DNA from: Candidatus Handelsmanbacteria bacterium
Lineage (GTDB): Bacteria > Latescibacterota > UBA2968 > UBA8231
Reading direction: 5' to 3'
Length of the DNA stretch: 64,000 nucleotides
Assembly (NCBI GenBank): GCA_016867395.1
Contig: VGJS01000007.1
Location: forward strand, 47,474 to 111,473
How positions within the stretch are numbered: the stretch's first letter is position 1; each line of letters starts with the position of its first letter. Below are positions 39,834 through 49,036 of the stretch, in pieces. Made by a program: the position numbers and the translations under genes. A model generated the notes under the pieces. That model worked only from the letters and a program-made list of their open reading frames with translations, had not been told where the DNA came from and did not search any database.

Positions 39834-40069
39834 AATGGCGGTGGGTAAGAGGGCAAACTCGCCTGGGCCGTGGTTAAGGTGGGAGCGGTGGGGCTATTGG
39901 CCTGGCCCAGACTCGCCCGTAGGAGGCCCGGCCGGCCGATGGGCAAGGGTGAGGTGCTGGTGAAGCCGGGGGGACTCGGGCTACACCCTGGGGGACGGGA
40001 TCATGGCCATGGGCGAGGTGGCCGCCCAGGTGCTGGAGGCGGGGCAGAGCGCGGCGGTGGCGCGGCCGG
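39834..40069 (+). other. Non-coding or decayed stretch, 236 nt
   Basis: No intact gene. Two protein-like fragments lie in different frames: AVVKVGAVGLLAWPRLARR near 39870 and GYTLGDGIMAMGEVAAQVLE near 39977. The second looks protein-coding in composition, so this may be the remnant of a lost gene. I cannot assign a family. No hairpin terminator or clear promoter is visible. Confidence 0.35.
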
Positions 40070-40591
40070 CTAGTGGTGGTTGCGGTCGGCGGGGAAGAGT
40101 TTGAAGTGACCGTCTAGCAGCAGGTGGGTGTACCAGCCCACGGTGCAGGCCACAAGGAAGATGAGCTGCCCTGCCAGGAGTTCCTGCACGTTCTCCCAGG
40201 AAAAGCCACTGAACCAGGTCTGGCGGGCCCGCCAGTACTCGAAGGCCGCGCCCAGCAGCAGGGGCACCAGCAGGGGGCTGATCTTCCAGTGGGTCCAGCC
40301 CCGGTGGTGGTCCAAAAGGGGCAGGACGGCCAGGAGCCCCACCAGGGTGGCCAACTGGTAGTCCTCGGTCCAGCCCAGGTACACCAGGGCGGCGAAGACT
40401 AGGCGGAAGAACCAGCGCTGGGGCACCGAGGAGGTATCAAGGTCGGGGAAGAGGGAAAAGGCCACGGTGGTGCCAAAGGCCCAGCCCCAGGTGTGGTAGT
40501 CCTGGGGGGGCAGGTACCCCAGGCGGGCGGCGACGGCGGTCAGGCCGGCGCCGGCCAGCACCCCGCCGATCAGGTGGCCCTTGAAGGTCAT
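40070..40591 (-). CDS. YdjM-family membrane-bound metal-dependent hydrolase
   Basis: 173-residue membrane protein with four to five hydrophobic segments. Conserved histidines and aspartates fit the YdjM/DUF457 family: KGHLIGGV at the N-terminus, LFPDLDTSS, LLDHHRGWTHW and YTHLLLDGHF. E. coli YdjM is LexA-controlled, but the substrate is unknown across the family. Its ATG overlaps the rlmN stop by 4 nt, so it is translated from the rlmN transcript. Confidence 0.83.
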   Translation of the reverse strand: MTFKGHLIGGVLAGAGLTAVAARLGYLPPQDYHTWGWAFGTTVAFSLFPDLDTSSVPQRWFFRLVFAALVYLGWTEDYQLATLVGLLAVLPLLDHHRGWTHWKISPLLVPLLLGAAFEYWRARQTWFSGFSWENVQELLAGQLIFLVACTVGWYTHLLLDGHFKLFPADRNHH

Positions 40592-41679
40592 CCGGCCGGG
40601 GCGGCGCGCCGGCGGCGCTCCTGGGCCTGGTAGAGCTGGCCACAGGCCGCGTCGATGTCGCGGCCCCGGCTCTCGCGCAGGGTGACGGCCATGGGGGTGT
40701 GGTTTTCGAGGAGTTGCCGGAAGCGGGCGATGCGGTCAGCAGGGGGCCGGCGGAAAGGGGTGTCCTCGGCCAGTTCGTTGTAGGGGATGAGGTTGAGCTT
40801 GCAGGGCACCCCCCGGGTGAGTTCGGCCAGGCGCAGGGCGTCCTCGTCGGCGTCGGTGACCCCCTCCAGCAGCACGTACTCGAAGGTCACCCGCCGGCCC
40901 CGCAGAGAGAAGTACTCGGCCGCGGCGTCGAGCAGTTCGGCGATCTTGTACTTGCGGTTGATGGGCATGAGCTGGTCGCGCAGTTCGTCGGTGGTGGCGT
41001 TGAGGGAGATGGCCAGCCCAAGATTCAGGTCCTCGCGGGCCAGGCGCCGGATGCCGGGCACGTACCCGGCGGTGGATACCGTCACCTTGCGGCCGCCGAT
41101 GGCCGGGCCGTGTTCGAGGCGCATCAGGCGCAGGGCGCGGACCAACTCCTCGTAGTTGAGCAGGGGTTCCCCCATGCCCATCATCACCACGTTGCTCACC
41201 CGCTCGCCGCGTTCGGCCAGCAGGGCCCGGCCGACCTGGAGCAGTTGATCGACGATCTGGGCTGCCTTCAGGTTGGCGATGAAGCCCATGCGCCCGGTGG
41301 CGCAGAACTTGCAGTCGAGGGGACAGCCCACCTGGGAGGAGAGGCAGGCGGTGCGGCGTTTGCCGTCGAGGATCAGCACCGACTCGACCCGCTCGCCCCC
41401 GGGCAGCTCGAAGAGGAACTTGATGGCCTGACCGCCGGGGGAGAGCTGGCGCTCCACCTCCCGCAGGCGGCTTAGGGTGGCCCTGGCTTTGAGCTGCTCG
41501 CGGAAGGCCCGGGACAGGTTGCTCATCTGGTCCACCTCCTCCACCCCCTTGCCGTGAATCCAGGAAAGAAGCTGGCCGGCGCGGTATTCCTCCTGGCCAA
41601 GTTGGCGGACCAGGGTGCGCAGCTCCTCGGGCAGGAGGCTTTTGAGGTCGAGCAAGGACGGGGGCGAGGAAGAGGTCAT
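40588..41679 (-). CDS. rlmN: Dual-specificity RNA methyltransferase RlmN
   Basis: Radical-SAM enzyme that makes 2-methyladenosine at A2503 of 23S rRNA and at A37 of some tRNAs. 363 residues. The iron-sulfur motif CxxxCxxC is in GCPLDCKFCATGRMGF, preceded by the RlmN-typical TACLSSQVG. The late conserved segments PLAVTLRESRG-type and MGMGEPLLNYE are present. The ATG at 41679 starts at the usual position; a GTG at 41721 would add 14 non-conserved residues and overlaps the divergent promoter. Upstream gene of the rlmN-ydjM operon. Confidence 0.95.
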   Translation of the reverse strand: MTSSSPPSLLDLKSLLPEELRTLVRQLGQEEYRAGQLLSWIHGKGVEEVDQMSNLSRAFREQLKARATLSRLREVERQLSPGGQAIKFLFELPGGERVESVLILDGKRRTACLSSQVGCPLDCKFCATGRMGFIANLKAAQIVDQLLQVGRALLAERGERVSNVVMMGMGEPLLNYEELVRALRLMRLEHGPAIGGRKVTVSTAGYVPGIRRLAREDLNLGLAISLNATTDELRDQLMPINRKYKIAELLDAAAEYFSLRGRRVTFEYVLLEGVTDADEDALRLAELTRGVPCKLNLIPYNELAEDTPFRRPPADRIARFRQLLENHTPMAVTLRESRGRDIDAACGQLYQAQERRRRAAPAG

Positions 41680-41705
41680 CGGGTGTACACCGTGGGGAAT
41701 TGGGC

Positions 41706-41734
41706 TTGACGCTTCTGCCACAGGGCCGTATCAT
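41706..41734 (+). promoter_or_regulatory. Predicted promoter of the M23 peptidase gene
   Basis: TTGACG (41706-41711), 17-nt spacer, TATCAT (41729-41734). Transcription from about 41741 gives a leader of roughly 80 nt that is AT-rich (TAATAATAACAACACC) before the GTG at 41823. One of the best sigma70-type matches in the window. Confidence 0.65.
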
Positions 41735-41822
41735 TTATAGGAATACGAAACCTGTTATCTTTAATAATAACAACACCTGGAACCTGACGTCAACGCCGCC
41801 GCCCTCCGGAGGTGGCAAGGGG

Positions 41823-43151
41823 GTGTTTTTGTTTCCAGCCGAAGATGAGCCACTGCGCCAGCGCCTGATGCGGAGGTTCTTCCGCTCTTCCAGCGCCCGG
41901 TTTTGGCTTCTGGCCAGTTGTTTGCCCGCCCTGACGGTCCTGCGCCTGGGGGTCATCTGGCAGCCAGCCTCCTCCCCCGCGGACCTGCCCGCCCCTCTGG
42001 AGCCCCTGGCGTTGGCCCCCGAGCCCCAGCGCCTGACCCGTACCCTGGGCGCCGACGATTCGATCTACCAATCCCTCAAACGCCAGCCTCTCGAGGAGAG
42101 CCAAATCGCCGAACTGATCCGGGCGATCACGCCGGTCTTCAATCTGCGCTCCGATTCCCGGCCCCTGGACCGCTATACCCTGACCCTCGACCCGGAGGGG
42201 GTGGTGCAGCGCTTCGAGTACCTGTCGCAGCGCGAGCCGGAGCGGCCCCTGGTGGTAGAGCGGCAGGTGGGCCGGCTGGTGGGCCGCCGCGAACTGCTGC
42301 CCCTGGAGAAGCGCACCGAGGCCATTGAGGTGCGCATCATCGACAATCTGTCCAATGCCCTCGCCGACGCCGGCGAGGGGGCGGAGTTGACCGACCGGAT
42401 CGCCGACGAGATCTTCGGCTCGGCCATCGACTTCACCCAGGACCTGCGCCGGGGGGACCGGCTGGGCATCGTCTGCGAGAAGTACTACCAGAACGGCCGG
42501 TTTATCCGCTATGGCGAGGTGCTGCTGGCCAGGTACACCGGCGAGAAGGTCTCGCAGTTGGGGGTGTCCTTTCAGAATGGCGCCGGCCCCAAGCACTATT
42601 ACGACGCCCAGGGTAACTCGCTCAACCGCCGCTTCATCAACTATCCTCTTCCCTTCCGCGGCATCACCTCCCGCTTTAACACCTCTCGTTTCCACCCCAT
42701 CCTCAAGAAGTCGCGGCCCCACCTGGGTACCGACTACGCCGCCGGCCACGGCACCATGGTCTGGGCCACGGCCAGTGGCCGGGTGGTCCACGCCGGCTGG
42801 AGCGGGGGGTACGGCAACATGGTGGAGATCGACCACGGCAACGGGTACCGCTCCCGGTACGGGCACCTGAGCAGGGTAAGTGTGCGCCAGGGGCAGCGGG
42901 TGGACCAGAAGACCCCGGTGGGCCTGGTGGGGGCCACCGGGCTGGCCACGGGCCCCCATCTCCACTATGAGCTGATCAAGAACGGCCGGCACCTCAACCC
43001 AGAGCGGGCCAACCGGGACCTGCAGGGCGAGCCGCTGCAGAAAACCCTCCTGGCCCAGTACGCCGCCCACCGGGACCAGTTGCTCGGCCTCCTGGCCGGT
43101 AGCACCCACCTGGCGGTGCACGCGGGCCCGGCGGCGGGCGCGGTGGAATAA
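41823..43151 (+). CDS. M23 (LytM) peptidoglycan endopeptidase, membrane-anchored
   Basis: 442 residues. An N-terminal signal anchor (RFWLLASCLPALTVLRLGVI), a LysM/OapA-like region (residues 80-230), and a C-terminal M23 domain. Zinc ligands and catalytic histidines are present: HLGTDYAAGHG, YGHLSRV and GPHLHYEL. This is the layout of MepM-like enzymes that cut peptidoglycan cross-links during growth. GTG at 41823 is chosen because GGAGG (41808-41812) lies 10 nt upstream; an ATG at 41868 would still keep the anchor. Followed after 2 nt by the Minf_1886-like gene. Confidence 0.88.
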   Translation: MFLFPAEDEPLRQRLMRRFFRSSSARFWLLASCLPALTVLRLGVIWQPASSPADLPAPLEPLALAPEPQRLTRTLGADDSIYQSLKRQPLEESQIAELIRAITPVFNLRSDSRPLDRYTLTLDPEGVVQRFEYLSQREPERPLVVERQVGRLVGRRELLPLEKRTEAIEVRIIDNLSNALADAGEGAELTDRIADEIFGSAIDFTQDLRRGDRLGIVCEKYYQNGRFIRYGEVLLARYTGEKVSQLGVSFQNGAGPKHYYDAQGNSLNRRFINYPLPFRGITSRFNTSRFHPILKKSRPHLGTDYAAGHGTMVWATASGRVVHAGWSGGYGNMVEIDHGNGYRSRYGHLSRVSVRQGQRVDQKTPVGLVGATGLATGPHLHYELIKNGRHLNPERANRDLQGEPLQKTLLAQYAAHRDQLLGLLAGSTHLAVHAGPAAGAVE

Positions 43152-43153
43152 AC

Positions 43154-43567
43154 GTGGCCGACGACGAACAGTTCGTCGACCAAGTAGAAGCGGTGGCCGA
43201 GGCCGACGGCCGCTACCATAAGGCCGCGTACCTCTTCCTCTACGAAGCCCTGCGGCACACGGTGGAAAGGACCGCCAAAGCGGAGGTGCCCAGGGACCAG
43301 AAGCACGTTTCGGGTCGGGATCTGCTCCGGGGCATCAGCGAGTACGGCCTGGAGCAGTTCGGCCCCCTGACCCGGTCGGTCTTCGCCCACTGGGGCATCC
43401 ACCAGACCAGCGACTTCGGCCACATGGTGTTCAACCTGGTCGAAGCGAGGTTGATGAGCAAAAGCCCCCAGGACTGCATCGAGGATTTCCTCGGCGGGTA
43501 CGACTTCGCCGAGGAGTTCGCCTGGAAGAAGCGCAAGGCCCAGTTCAGGCGGCAGCCCGCCAACTAG
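43154..43567 (+). CDS. Minf_1886-family conserved protein
   Basis: 137 residues. Conserved features of the Minf_1886 family: YHKAAYLFLYEALRHTVE, HVSGRDLLRGISEYGLEQFG and TSDFGHMVFNLVEARLMSKS. The protein is soluble and mostly helical; function is unknown. GTG start at 43154, 2 nt after the M23 stop. Typical of FCB and PVC bacteria, which fits the proposed host group. Confidence 0.85.
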   Translation: MADDEQFVDQVEAVAEADGRYHKAAYLFLYEALRHTVERTAKAEVPRDQKHVSGRDLLRGISEYGLEQFGPLTRSVFAHWGIHQTSDFGHMVFNLVEARLMSKSPQDCIEDFLGGYDFAEEFAWKKRKAQFRRQPAN

Positions 43568-43580
43568 TCGTTCCCCCTCC

Positions 43581-44849
43581 ATGCAAATTGCCTATTTCGA
43601 CTGCTTTTCTGGCATCAGCGGCGACATGGTGCTGGGTGCGCTTATCGACGCCGGCCTGGAGTTGGCCCTCCTCCAGGCCGAACTCGACAAACTCGCCATC
43701 CCCGGAATGAGCCTAAGCGCCAAGCGCACCAGCCGGCATGCCATTGCCGCCACCCTGGCCAGCGTGCGCCTGGGGGGCGAGGCCGTGGCCCCGGCGCAGG
43801 AGCACCACTTCGAACCCCTGCCGGCGGCGCAGGCCAAGCGCGTCTTGCTGACCGCAAAGGGCCGCGCCCCCGGCCACGAGCACCATCAACTCGGGGGCAT
43901 CCTGGCGCGTATCCGCAACAGTAGATTGGACCCTCTGGTGGTGGAGCGGTCCTGCCGCATCTTCGAGCGCCTGGCCCAGGCCGAGGCCCAGGTCCACGGT
44001 CTGCCCCCCGAAGAGGTCCACCTGCACGAGGTGGGCGCCCTGGACGCGGTGGCCGACATCGTCGGGGCAGTGGCCGGGTTGCACCTCCTTGGGGTGGAGA
44101 AGGTCTATTCCTCGCCCCTGCGCGATGGCACGGGCTTTGTGCGCTGCGCCCACGGCCGTTACCCGGTGCCGGTGCCTGGGGTGCTGGCCCTGTGCAAGGA
44201 CATCCCGCTGGAACAGACCGAAGTTCGCGCCGAGCTGGTGACGCCCACCGGGGCGGCCATCATCACCACCCTGGCCAGCGCCTGGGGGCCGGCGCCGCCC
44301 TGCCGCCTGGAGCGGGTGGGATACGGGGCAGGGCGGCGCGAGCTGGAGGAGATCCCCAACGTGCTGCGGGTGCGCCTGGGCCGGCTCGACGAGGCGCTGG
44401 GGCAGGAACGGGCAGTGCTGATCGAGGCCAATATCGACGATATGAACCCCCAGGTGTACGGGTACCTGAGTGAGCGCCTGCTGGAGCAGGGGGTGCGCGA
44501 CGTGTACCTCACCCCGGTGCAGATGAAGAAGGGCCGGCCCGGCACCCTGCTCAGCGTGCTGGCCGGCCGGGAGCAGGTGGAGGCGGTAGCGGAACTGCTG
44601 CTGGCCGAGACCACCACCCTGGGGGTGCGCTTCCACCCGGTGGAGCGCCGCGTGCTGGAGCGCAGCAGCCTCACCGTGGAAACGGCCTACGGCCCGGTGC
44701 GTCTCAAGGTGGGCCACCTGGGGGAGCGGCGGCGCTACGCCCCCGAGTACGAGGACTGTGCGCGGTTGGCCCGCCAACACCAGGTGCCTTTGTTGCGGAT
44801 TTACGAGGCGGCGCGCGCCGCGCTGCCAAAGGAGCGAGAGGGATGGTAG
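43581..44849 (+). CDS. larC: Nickel pincer cofactor biosynthesis protein LarC
   Basis: CTP-dependent cyclometallase that inserts nickel into the pincer cofactor of lactate racemase and related enzymes. 422 residues. Diagnostic start YFDCFSGISGDMVLGALIDA, then EVHLHEVGALDAVADIVGA, SPLRDGTGFVRCAHGRYPVP and ANIDDMNPQVYGYLSERLLE. No larA, larB or larE gene is in the window, although all are normally needed. The ATG at 43581 lacks a strong ribosome site. The stop overlaps the next start by 7 nt. Confidence 0.94.
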   Translation: MQIAYFDCFSGISGDMVLGALIDAGLELALLQAELDKLAIPGMSLSAKRTSRHAIAATLASVRLGGEAVAPAQEHHFEPLPAAQAKRVLLTAKGRAPGHEHHQLGGILARIRNSRLDPLVVERSCRIFERLAQAEAQVHGLPPEEVHLHEVGALDAVADIVGAVAGLHLLGVEKVYSSPLRDGTGFVRCAHGRYPVPVPGVLALCKDIPLEQTEVRAELVTPTGAAIITTLASAWGPAPPCRLERVGYGAGRRELEEIPNVLRVRLGRLDEALGQERAVLIEANIDDMNPQVYGYLSERLLEQGVRDVYLTPVQMKKGRPGTLLSVLAGREQVEAVAELLLAETTTLGVRFHPVERRVLERSSLTVETAYGPVRLKVGHLGERRRYAPEYEDCARLARQHQVPLLRIYEAARAALPKEREGW

Positions 44850-45709
44850 CCGCAAGGTGCGCCGCGCTGCTCTTGGGCATGATGCTGGGCAGGGCCGGGG
44901 CCGAAAAGGAGGCCGTAGACAGCCTGCTGGTCGAGCTGGTGGGCGAGGACCGGGTGGAACAGGCGATGGAACAGGGTCTGCTGGACCAGTTGGTGCAGGC
45001 GGCCGGGCAGCGGCAGGCCGCCCGGGAGGGGCTGCTGGCCGAGATGGGCTCGCTGCTGGAGCTGCCCGCCGCCGAGTCGGGAAAGCGCTTCGCCCTGGGA
45101 GACGTCCACGGGTTCCTCCACGTGTACGAGGAGCGCGAGGACGGGCGCTGGGCCGAGATCTGGGTCAGCGAGTACCTGGAGGGCAGAATCGGCGGGCTGG
45201 CGCTGGCCGACGCCGACGGGGACAAGAGGGAGGAGTTGATCATCTACACCGAGCAGGGGCGCTTCTTCTACCTGGACCCGGCCACCTACCAGGCCACCTG
45301 GAGCAACCCGCCCCACGAGTACCAGCGGCTCAACGCCATGCTGGTGTGCAACCTCGACGAGGACGAGGCCCTGGAGCTGGTCTTCTGCGCCGACGGCCGG
45401 CTGGTAATCTACGACGGCCGCGACCATTTCGAGGAGTGGCGCAGCACCCAGGCCGACCTGGGCAGCACCCAGATCCTGGTGGGGGACGTGGACGGGGACG
45501 GGGCCGAGGAGATCGTGCTCAACGACGGCTATGTCTTTGACGCCCGCTTCCGCGACCTGGAGTGGCAGTCGCCCGAATCCTTTGGCGAAAGGCTGGGCCT
45601 GCGCGACGTGGACGAGGACGGCATCCCCGAGGTGATCGGGGAGTTCCAGGGGCGTTTTCTGCGCATCTTCGACATCGACCTGCGGCGCGAGAAATCGGCG
45701 CGGCACTGA
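44843..45709 (+). CDS. Exported VCBS/FG-GAP-like protein
   Basis: 288 residues. A short signal peptide (residues 1-20), a helical segment, then a small beta-propeller with repeats of the form DADGDKREELIIY, NLDEDEALELVFC, DVDGDGAEEIVLNDG and DVDEDGIPEVIGEF, each with a calcium-like loop. Related in kind to the larger lipoprotein at 30659. It overlaps larC by 7 nt, but no functional link is evident. Confidence 0.75.
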   Translation: MVAARCAALLLGMMLGRAGAEKEAVDSLLVELVGEDRVEQAMEQGLLDQLVQAAGQRQAAREGLLAEMGSLLELPAAESGKRFALGDVHGFLHVYEEREDGRWAEIWVSEYLEGRIGGLALADADGDKREELIIYTEQGRFFYLDPATYQATWSNPPHEYQRLNAMLVCNLDEDEALELVFCADGRLVIYDGRDHFEEWRSTQADLGSTQILVGDVDGDGAEEIVLNDGYVFDARFRDLEWQSPESFGERLGLRDVDEDGIPEVIGEFQGRFLRIFDIDLRREKSARH

Positions 45710-45712
45710 CTA

Positions 45713-45741
45713 TTGACACCCGCGGGCAAGGCGGCTAACTT
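45713..45741 (+). promoter_or_regulatory. Predicted promoter of the TIM-barrel isomerase gene
   Basis: TTGACA (45713-45718, perfect), 17-nt spacer, TAACTT (45736-45741). Start near 45748, leader about 42 nt, with an AGGAGAGGG ribosome site just before the ATG at 45790. Confidence 0.65.
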
Positions 45742-45789
45742 GAGCCCTGAAGCGCGGGATGAGGGCATCATCCAACAAGGAGAGGGACC

Positions 45790-46788
45790 ATGGCGAGAAG
45801 ACCTGTGACACTCTTTACCGGCCAGTGGGCCGACCTGCCCCTGGAGAAGCTGGCCCAGATGGCCAGCGAATGGGGGTACGACGGCCTGGAATTGGCCTGC
45901 TGGGGCGACCACTTCGAGGTGGACAAGGCCCTTGAAAAGGACGGCTACTGCAAGAGCCGCCACGATATCCTGGCCAAGTACGGCCTCAAGGTCTGGTCCA
46001 TCAGCAACCACCTGGTGGGCCAGGCGGTCTGCGACCTGATCGACGAGCGGCACAAGGCCATCCTCTCCCCAAAGATCTGGGGCAACGGCAAACCAGAGGA
46101 GGTGCGCCGGCGGGCCGCCGAGGAGATGAAGAAGACCGCCGCCGCGGCCCAGGCAATGGGGGTCAAGGTGGTCAACGGTTTCACCGGTTCCTCGATCTGG
46201 CATCTGCTCTACGCCTTTCCCCCCACCAGCCCGGCGATGGTGGACGCCGGGTACCGGGAATTTGCCGACCGCTGGAATCCCATCCTCGACGCCTTCAAGA
46301 AACACAAGGTGCGCTTCGCCCTTGAGGTACATCCCACGGAGATCGCCTACGATATCGTCACCGCCGAGCGGGCCATCGCCGCCCTCAAGGGGCGCAAGGA
46401 GTTCGGCTTCAACTTTGACCCCTCCCATCTTTTGTGGCAGTGCGTCGATCCCGTGAAGTTCATCTACGAGTTCGGCGACCGCATCTACCACGTCCACGTC
46501 AAGGACGCCATCCAGACCCTCGATGGCCGCGCCGGCATCCTGGGCAGTCACCTGGGCTTTGGCGATCCGCGCCGGGGGTGGGACTTCCGCTCGCCGGGCC
46601 GGGGCGGGGTGGATTTCGAGGAGATCATCCGCGCCCTCAACAACGTCAAGTACAAGGGCCCCCTCTCGGTGGAGTGGGAGGACTGCGGCATGGCCCGCGA
46701 GCACGGGGCGAGGGAGGCGTGCGAGTTCGTGCGCGAGATGGATTTCGAGTCCTCGGGCGTGGCCTTCGACGCGGCCTTCGCCAAGTAG
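45790..46788 (+). CDS. Sugar phosphate isomerase/epimerase (AP-endonuclease-2 TIM barrel)
   Basis: 332 residues of the xylose-isomerase-like TIM barrel family. Likely metal ligands are Glu in [12 protein letters not shown], Asp/His in [11 protein letters not shown], His in IYHVHVKDA and Glu in [10 protein letters not shown]. Relatives act on sugars, inositols or their 2-keto derivatives and often work with Gfo/Idh/MocA dehydrogenases, two of which lie 4-6 kb downstream. The substrate cannot be named. Its own promoter, a good ribosome site and a hairpin at 46808 make it a single-gene unit. Confidence 0.86.
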   Translation: MARRPVTLFTGQWADLPLEKLAQMASEWGYDGLELACWGDHFEVDKALEKDGYCKSRHDILAKYGLKVWSISNHLVGQAVCDLIDERHKAILSPKIWGNGKPEEVRRRAAEEMKKTAAAAQAMGVKVVNGFTGSSIWHLLYAFPPTSPAMVDAGYREFADRWNPILDAFKKHKVRFALEVHPTEIAYDIVTAERAIAALKGRKEFGFNFDPSHLLWQCVDPVKFIYEFGDRIYHVHVKDAIQTLDGRAGILGSHLGFGDPRRGWDFRSPGRGGVDFEEIIRALNNVKYKGPLSVEWEDCGMAREHGAREACEFVREMDFESSGVAFDAAFAK

Positions 46789-46807
46789 GACCGCCGCCTG
46801 CGGCGGG

Positions 46808-46841
46808 GATGGCCTCCGGCAGGGCTGCCGGGGGCCATCTT
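46808..46841 (+). terminator. Strong hairpin after the TIM-barrel gene
   Basis: A 14-bp stem (one G-T wobble) with a 4-nt loop: GATGGCC T CCGGCA (46808-46821) pairs with TGCCGG G GGCCATC (46826-46839), followed by only TT. A smaller GC hairpin (CCGCCGC/GCGGCGG) lies at 46791-46806. Confidence 0.65.
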
Positions 46842-46857
46842 GCGTAGCGGACCGCTC

Positions 46858-47484
46858 ATGTCCCCAACCGGCATTCTGTGCCTGATCCTGCTCTGGGTCG
46901 GTGCGGGGGCGGCCCAGGTGCCGCCCCCGGCCGCCGCCCCGGCCGACACTGCCCTGCAACGGGTGATTGATCAGGTGCGCCAGGTGCTGGTCGGCCCTCG
47001 GGAACTGGCCTTTGCCCAGGTGCTGCTGGGGGCCCAGGTGCTGCGCGATCCCCGCGACACCGCCTTCACCGACGTGGTGGTGCGCTTCGATCCGGGGCGC
47101 TTCCGCGATCCCCACCTCAGCGAATACCCCCTGACCTTCGAGGATCAGTTCATATTCTGGGGCAAGCGCCTGGCCCTGTACTCCCAGGTGGTCTCCTGGA
47201 AGGCGGGCCGCTTCTACCTGCACGAGGTGGCCAGCGGCCGCCACGCCTGGGTGGGACTGGCCGATGCCCGCCTGCTCCTCCCGCCCTACGGCGCCCCGCC
47301 CAGGGCCAAAACCTTTGCCGCCTGGCTGCCCTACATCCTGGCCGCCCCCCGCGGCACTGAGCCGCGCGCCCTGGGGCTGTGGCGGCAGCTGATGCGGGAG
47401 GAGTCGCGGGAGGCGGTCATCTACCAGTGGCAGGCCGCCCACTTGGACACCGCGGCGCCGGCCGACTCGGCGGCCGCCCCGTGA
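46858..47484 (+). CDS. Exported protein of unknown function
   Basis: 208 residues. A signal peptide (GILCLILLWVGAGAAQ) and a Pro/Ala-rich linker are followed by one compact domain (LTFEDQFIFWGKRLALYSQV, FYLHEVASGRHAWVGLADAR) I do not recognise. The gene ends in an Ala/Pro-rich tail. Its stop overlaps the GTG of the oligopeptide-binding protein by 4 nt, so it is translated with the transporter and may be a helper. The ATG at 46858 is chosen over 46840 because the signal peptide starts there. Confidence 0.6.
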   Translation: MSPTGILCLILLWVGAGAAQVPPPAAAPADTALQRVIDQVRQVLVGPRELAFAQVLLGAQVLRDPRDTAFTDVVVRFDPGRFRDPHLSEYPLTFEDQFIFWGKRLALYSQVVSWKAGRFYLHEVASGRHAWVGLADARLLLPPYGAPPRAKTFAAWLPYILAAPRGTEPRALGLWRQLMREESREAVIYQWQAAHLDTAAPADSAAAP

Positions 47485-49034
47485 AGGCGGGGCCCTGGCT
47501 TTTCCTGGGACTGTGGGGCCTGGCCTGCGCCGCGCCGCCTGCCGATGTGCTGGTCTTTGGCAGGGGCTCCGACTCGGTGGGCCTGGACCCGGCCCTGGAG
47601 AACGATGGGGAATCCTTCAAGGTCTGCGATAATCTCTACGAGACCCTCGTCACCTACGACGAGCAAAGCACTGCCATCCGGCCGCTCCTGGCCCACTCCT
47701 GGAGGGTGAGCCCGGACCGCCTGGTCTGGACCTTCCATTTGCGCAGTGGGGTGAGCTTCCACGACGGCACCCCCTTCAACGCGGCGGCCATGCTATTCTC
47801 CCTGGGAAGACAGTTCTACCCCGATCATCCGCACCACCAGGTGCGAGGGGCCTTCAAGTACTGGAAGGACATGGGCATGGACGATATCGTCGCCGGCATG
47901 GAGGCCCCGGACGACTCGACCTTCGTAGTGCGGCTCAAGGAGCCCAACGCCCCTTTCCTTTCCAACCTGGCGATGAACTTCTGCGCCGCGGTCAGTCCCA
48001 GGGCGGTGGAGCAATACGGCGACGACTATTTTCGACACCCGGTGGGCACCGGGCCCTTCCGCCTGGTGGAGTGGCGCAAGGACGAGCGGCTGGTGCTGGA
48101 GCGCCACGAGGGCTACTGGGGGGAGAAGGCGCGGCTGCGCCGGCTGATCTTCAAGCCGGTGCCCGATCCGTCGATGCGCTTCCTCGAACTGGTGACCGGG
48201 GCGGTGCAGGGCATCGATGACCTCAACCCCGAACTGATCCCCCAGGTGCAGGGGGACCCGAGCTTGCGCCTGCTTACTCAGCCGGGCATGAACGTGGGCT
48301 ATCTGGCCATGAACATGGACAAGCCTCCCTTCGACAATCGGCTGGTGCGCCTGGCGCTGAATTGCGCCATCGACAAACAGGCGCTGGTGGACCACTTCTA
48401 CCAGGGCCTGGCCCAGGTCGCCAAAAACCCCATCCCACCCACCATCTGGGGCTACAACGACACCCTCGCCGCATACCCCTATGACCCGGAGCGGGCCAAA
48501 GAATTGTTGGGCCAGGCCGGGTTCCCCAATGGCTTTGAGACCGAGCTGTGGGCCATGCCGGTGTCGCGGCCGTACATGCCCCAGCCCGACAAGATCGCCC
48601 AGGCCATCCAGGCCGATTTGGCCAAGGTGGGGGTGAGGGCCCAGATCGTGCAGTGGGAGTGGGGCACCTATTTGGACAAGTTGGGCAATGGCGAGCACCC
48701 CCTGGCCCTCCTGGGCTGGGTGGGGGACAACGGCGATCCGGACAATTTCCTCTATGTGCTGCTGGACCTGGCCGCGGCCGAGAAGCCGGCGGCCAACATC
48801 GCCTTCTACCGCAGCGAGGAGGTGCATCAACTCCTGTCCGAGGCCCGCCGCCAGCCCGACCAGGCCGCACGAGCCCACCTGTACCGGCGGGCCCAGGAGC
48901 TGATCCACCGCGACGCCCCCTGGGTGCCCCTGGTCCACGCCACCCAGACCATCACCTTTGCCCGGCCAGTGCAGGGTTTTGCCCTGCATCCCACCGGCAG
49001 CCACTGGTTCCACCGGGTTTCCCTGGACCGCTGA
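47481..49034 (+). CDS. ABC transporter substrate-binding protein, family 5 (DppA/OppA-like)
   Basis: 517 residues. N-terminal export signal with a possible lipobox (GLWGLACAAP). Typical SBP-5 motifs: YETLVTYDEQSTAIRPLLAH, FHLRSGVSFHDGTPFNA, GTGPFRLVEWRKDERLVLER and LNCAIDKQALVDHFYQGLA. It should capture di- or oligopeptides, or occasionally nickel or sugars. GTG at 47481 overlaps the previous stop (GTGA). The DppB-like permease follows after 2 nt, but no second permease or ATPase gene is adjacent. Confidence 0.9.
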   Translation: MKAGPWLFLGLWGLACAAPPADVLVFGRGSDSVGLDPALENDGESFKVCDNLYETLVTYDEQSTAIRPLLAHSWRVSPDRLVWTFHLRSGVSFHDGTPFNAAAMLFSLGRQFYPDHPHHQVRGAFKYWKDMGMDDIVAGMEAPDDSTFVVRLKEPNAPFLSNLAMNFCAAVSPRAVEQYGDDYFRHPVGTGPFRLVEWRKDERLVLERHEGYWGEKARLRRLIFKPVPDPSMRFLELVTGAVQGIDDLNPELIPQVQGDPSLRLLTQPGMNVGYLAMNMDKPPFDNRLVRLALNCAIDKQALVDHFYQGLAQVAKNPIPPTIWGYNDTLAAYPYDPERAKELLGQAGFPNGFETELWAMPVSRPYMPQPDKIAQAIQADLAKVGVRAQIVQWEWGTYLDKLGNGEHPLALLGWVGDNGDPDNFLYVLLDLAAAEKPAANIAFYRSEEVHQLLSEARRQPDQAARAHLYRRAQELIHRDAPWVPLVHATQTITFARPVQGFALHPTGSHWFHRVSLDR

Positions 49035-49036
49035 AG

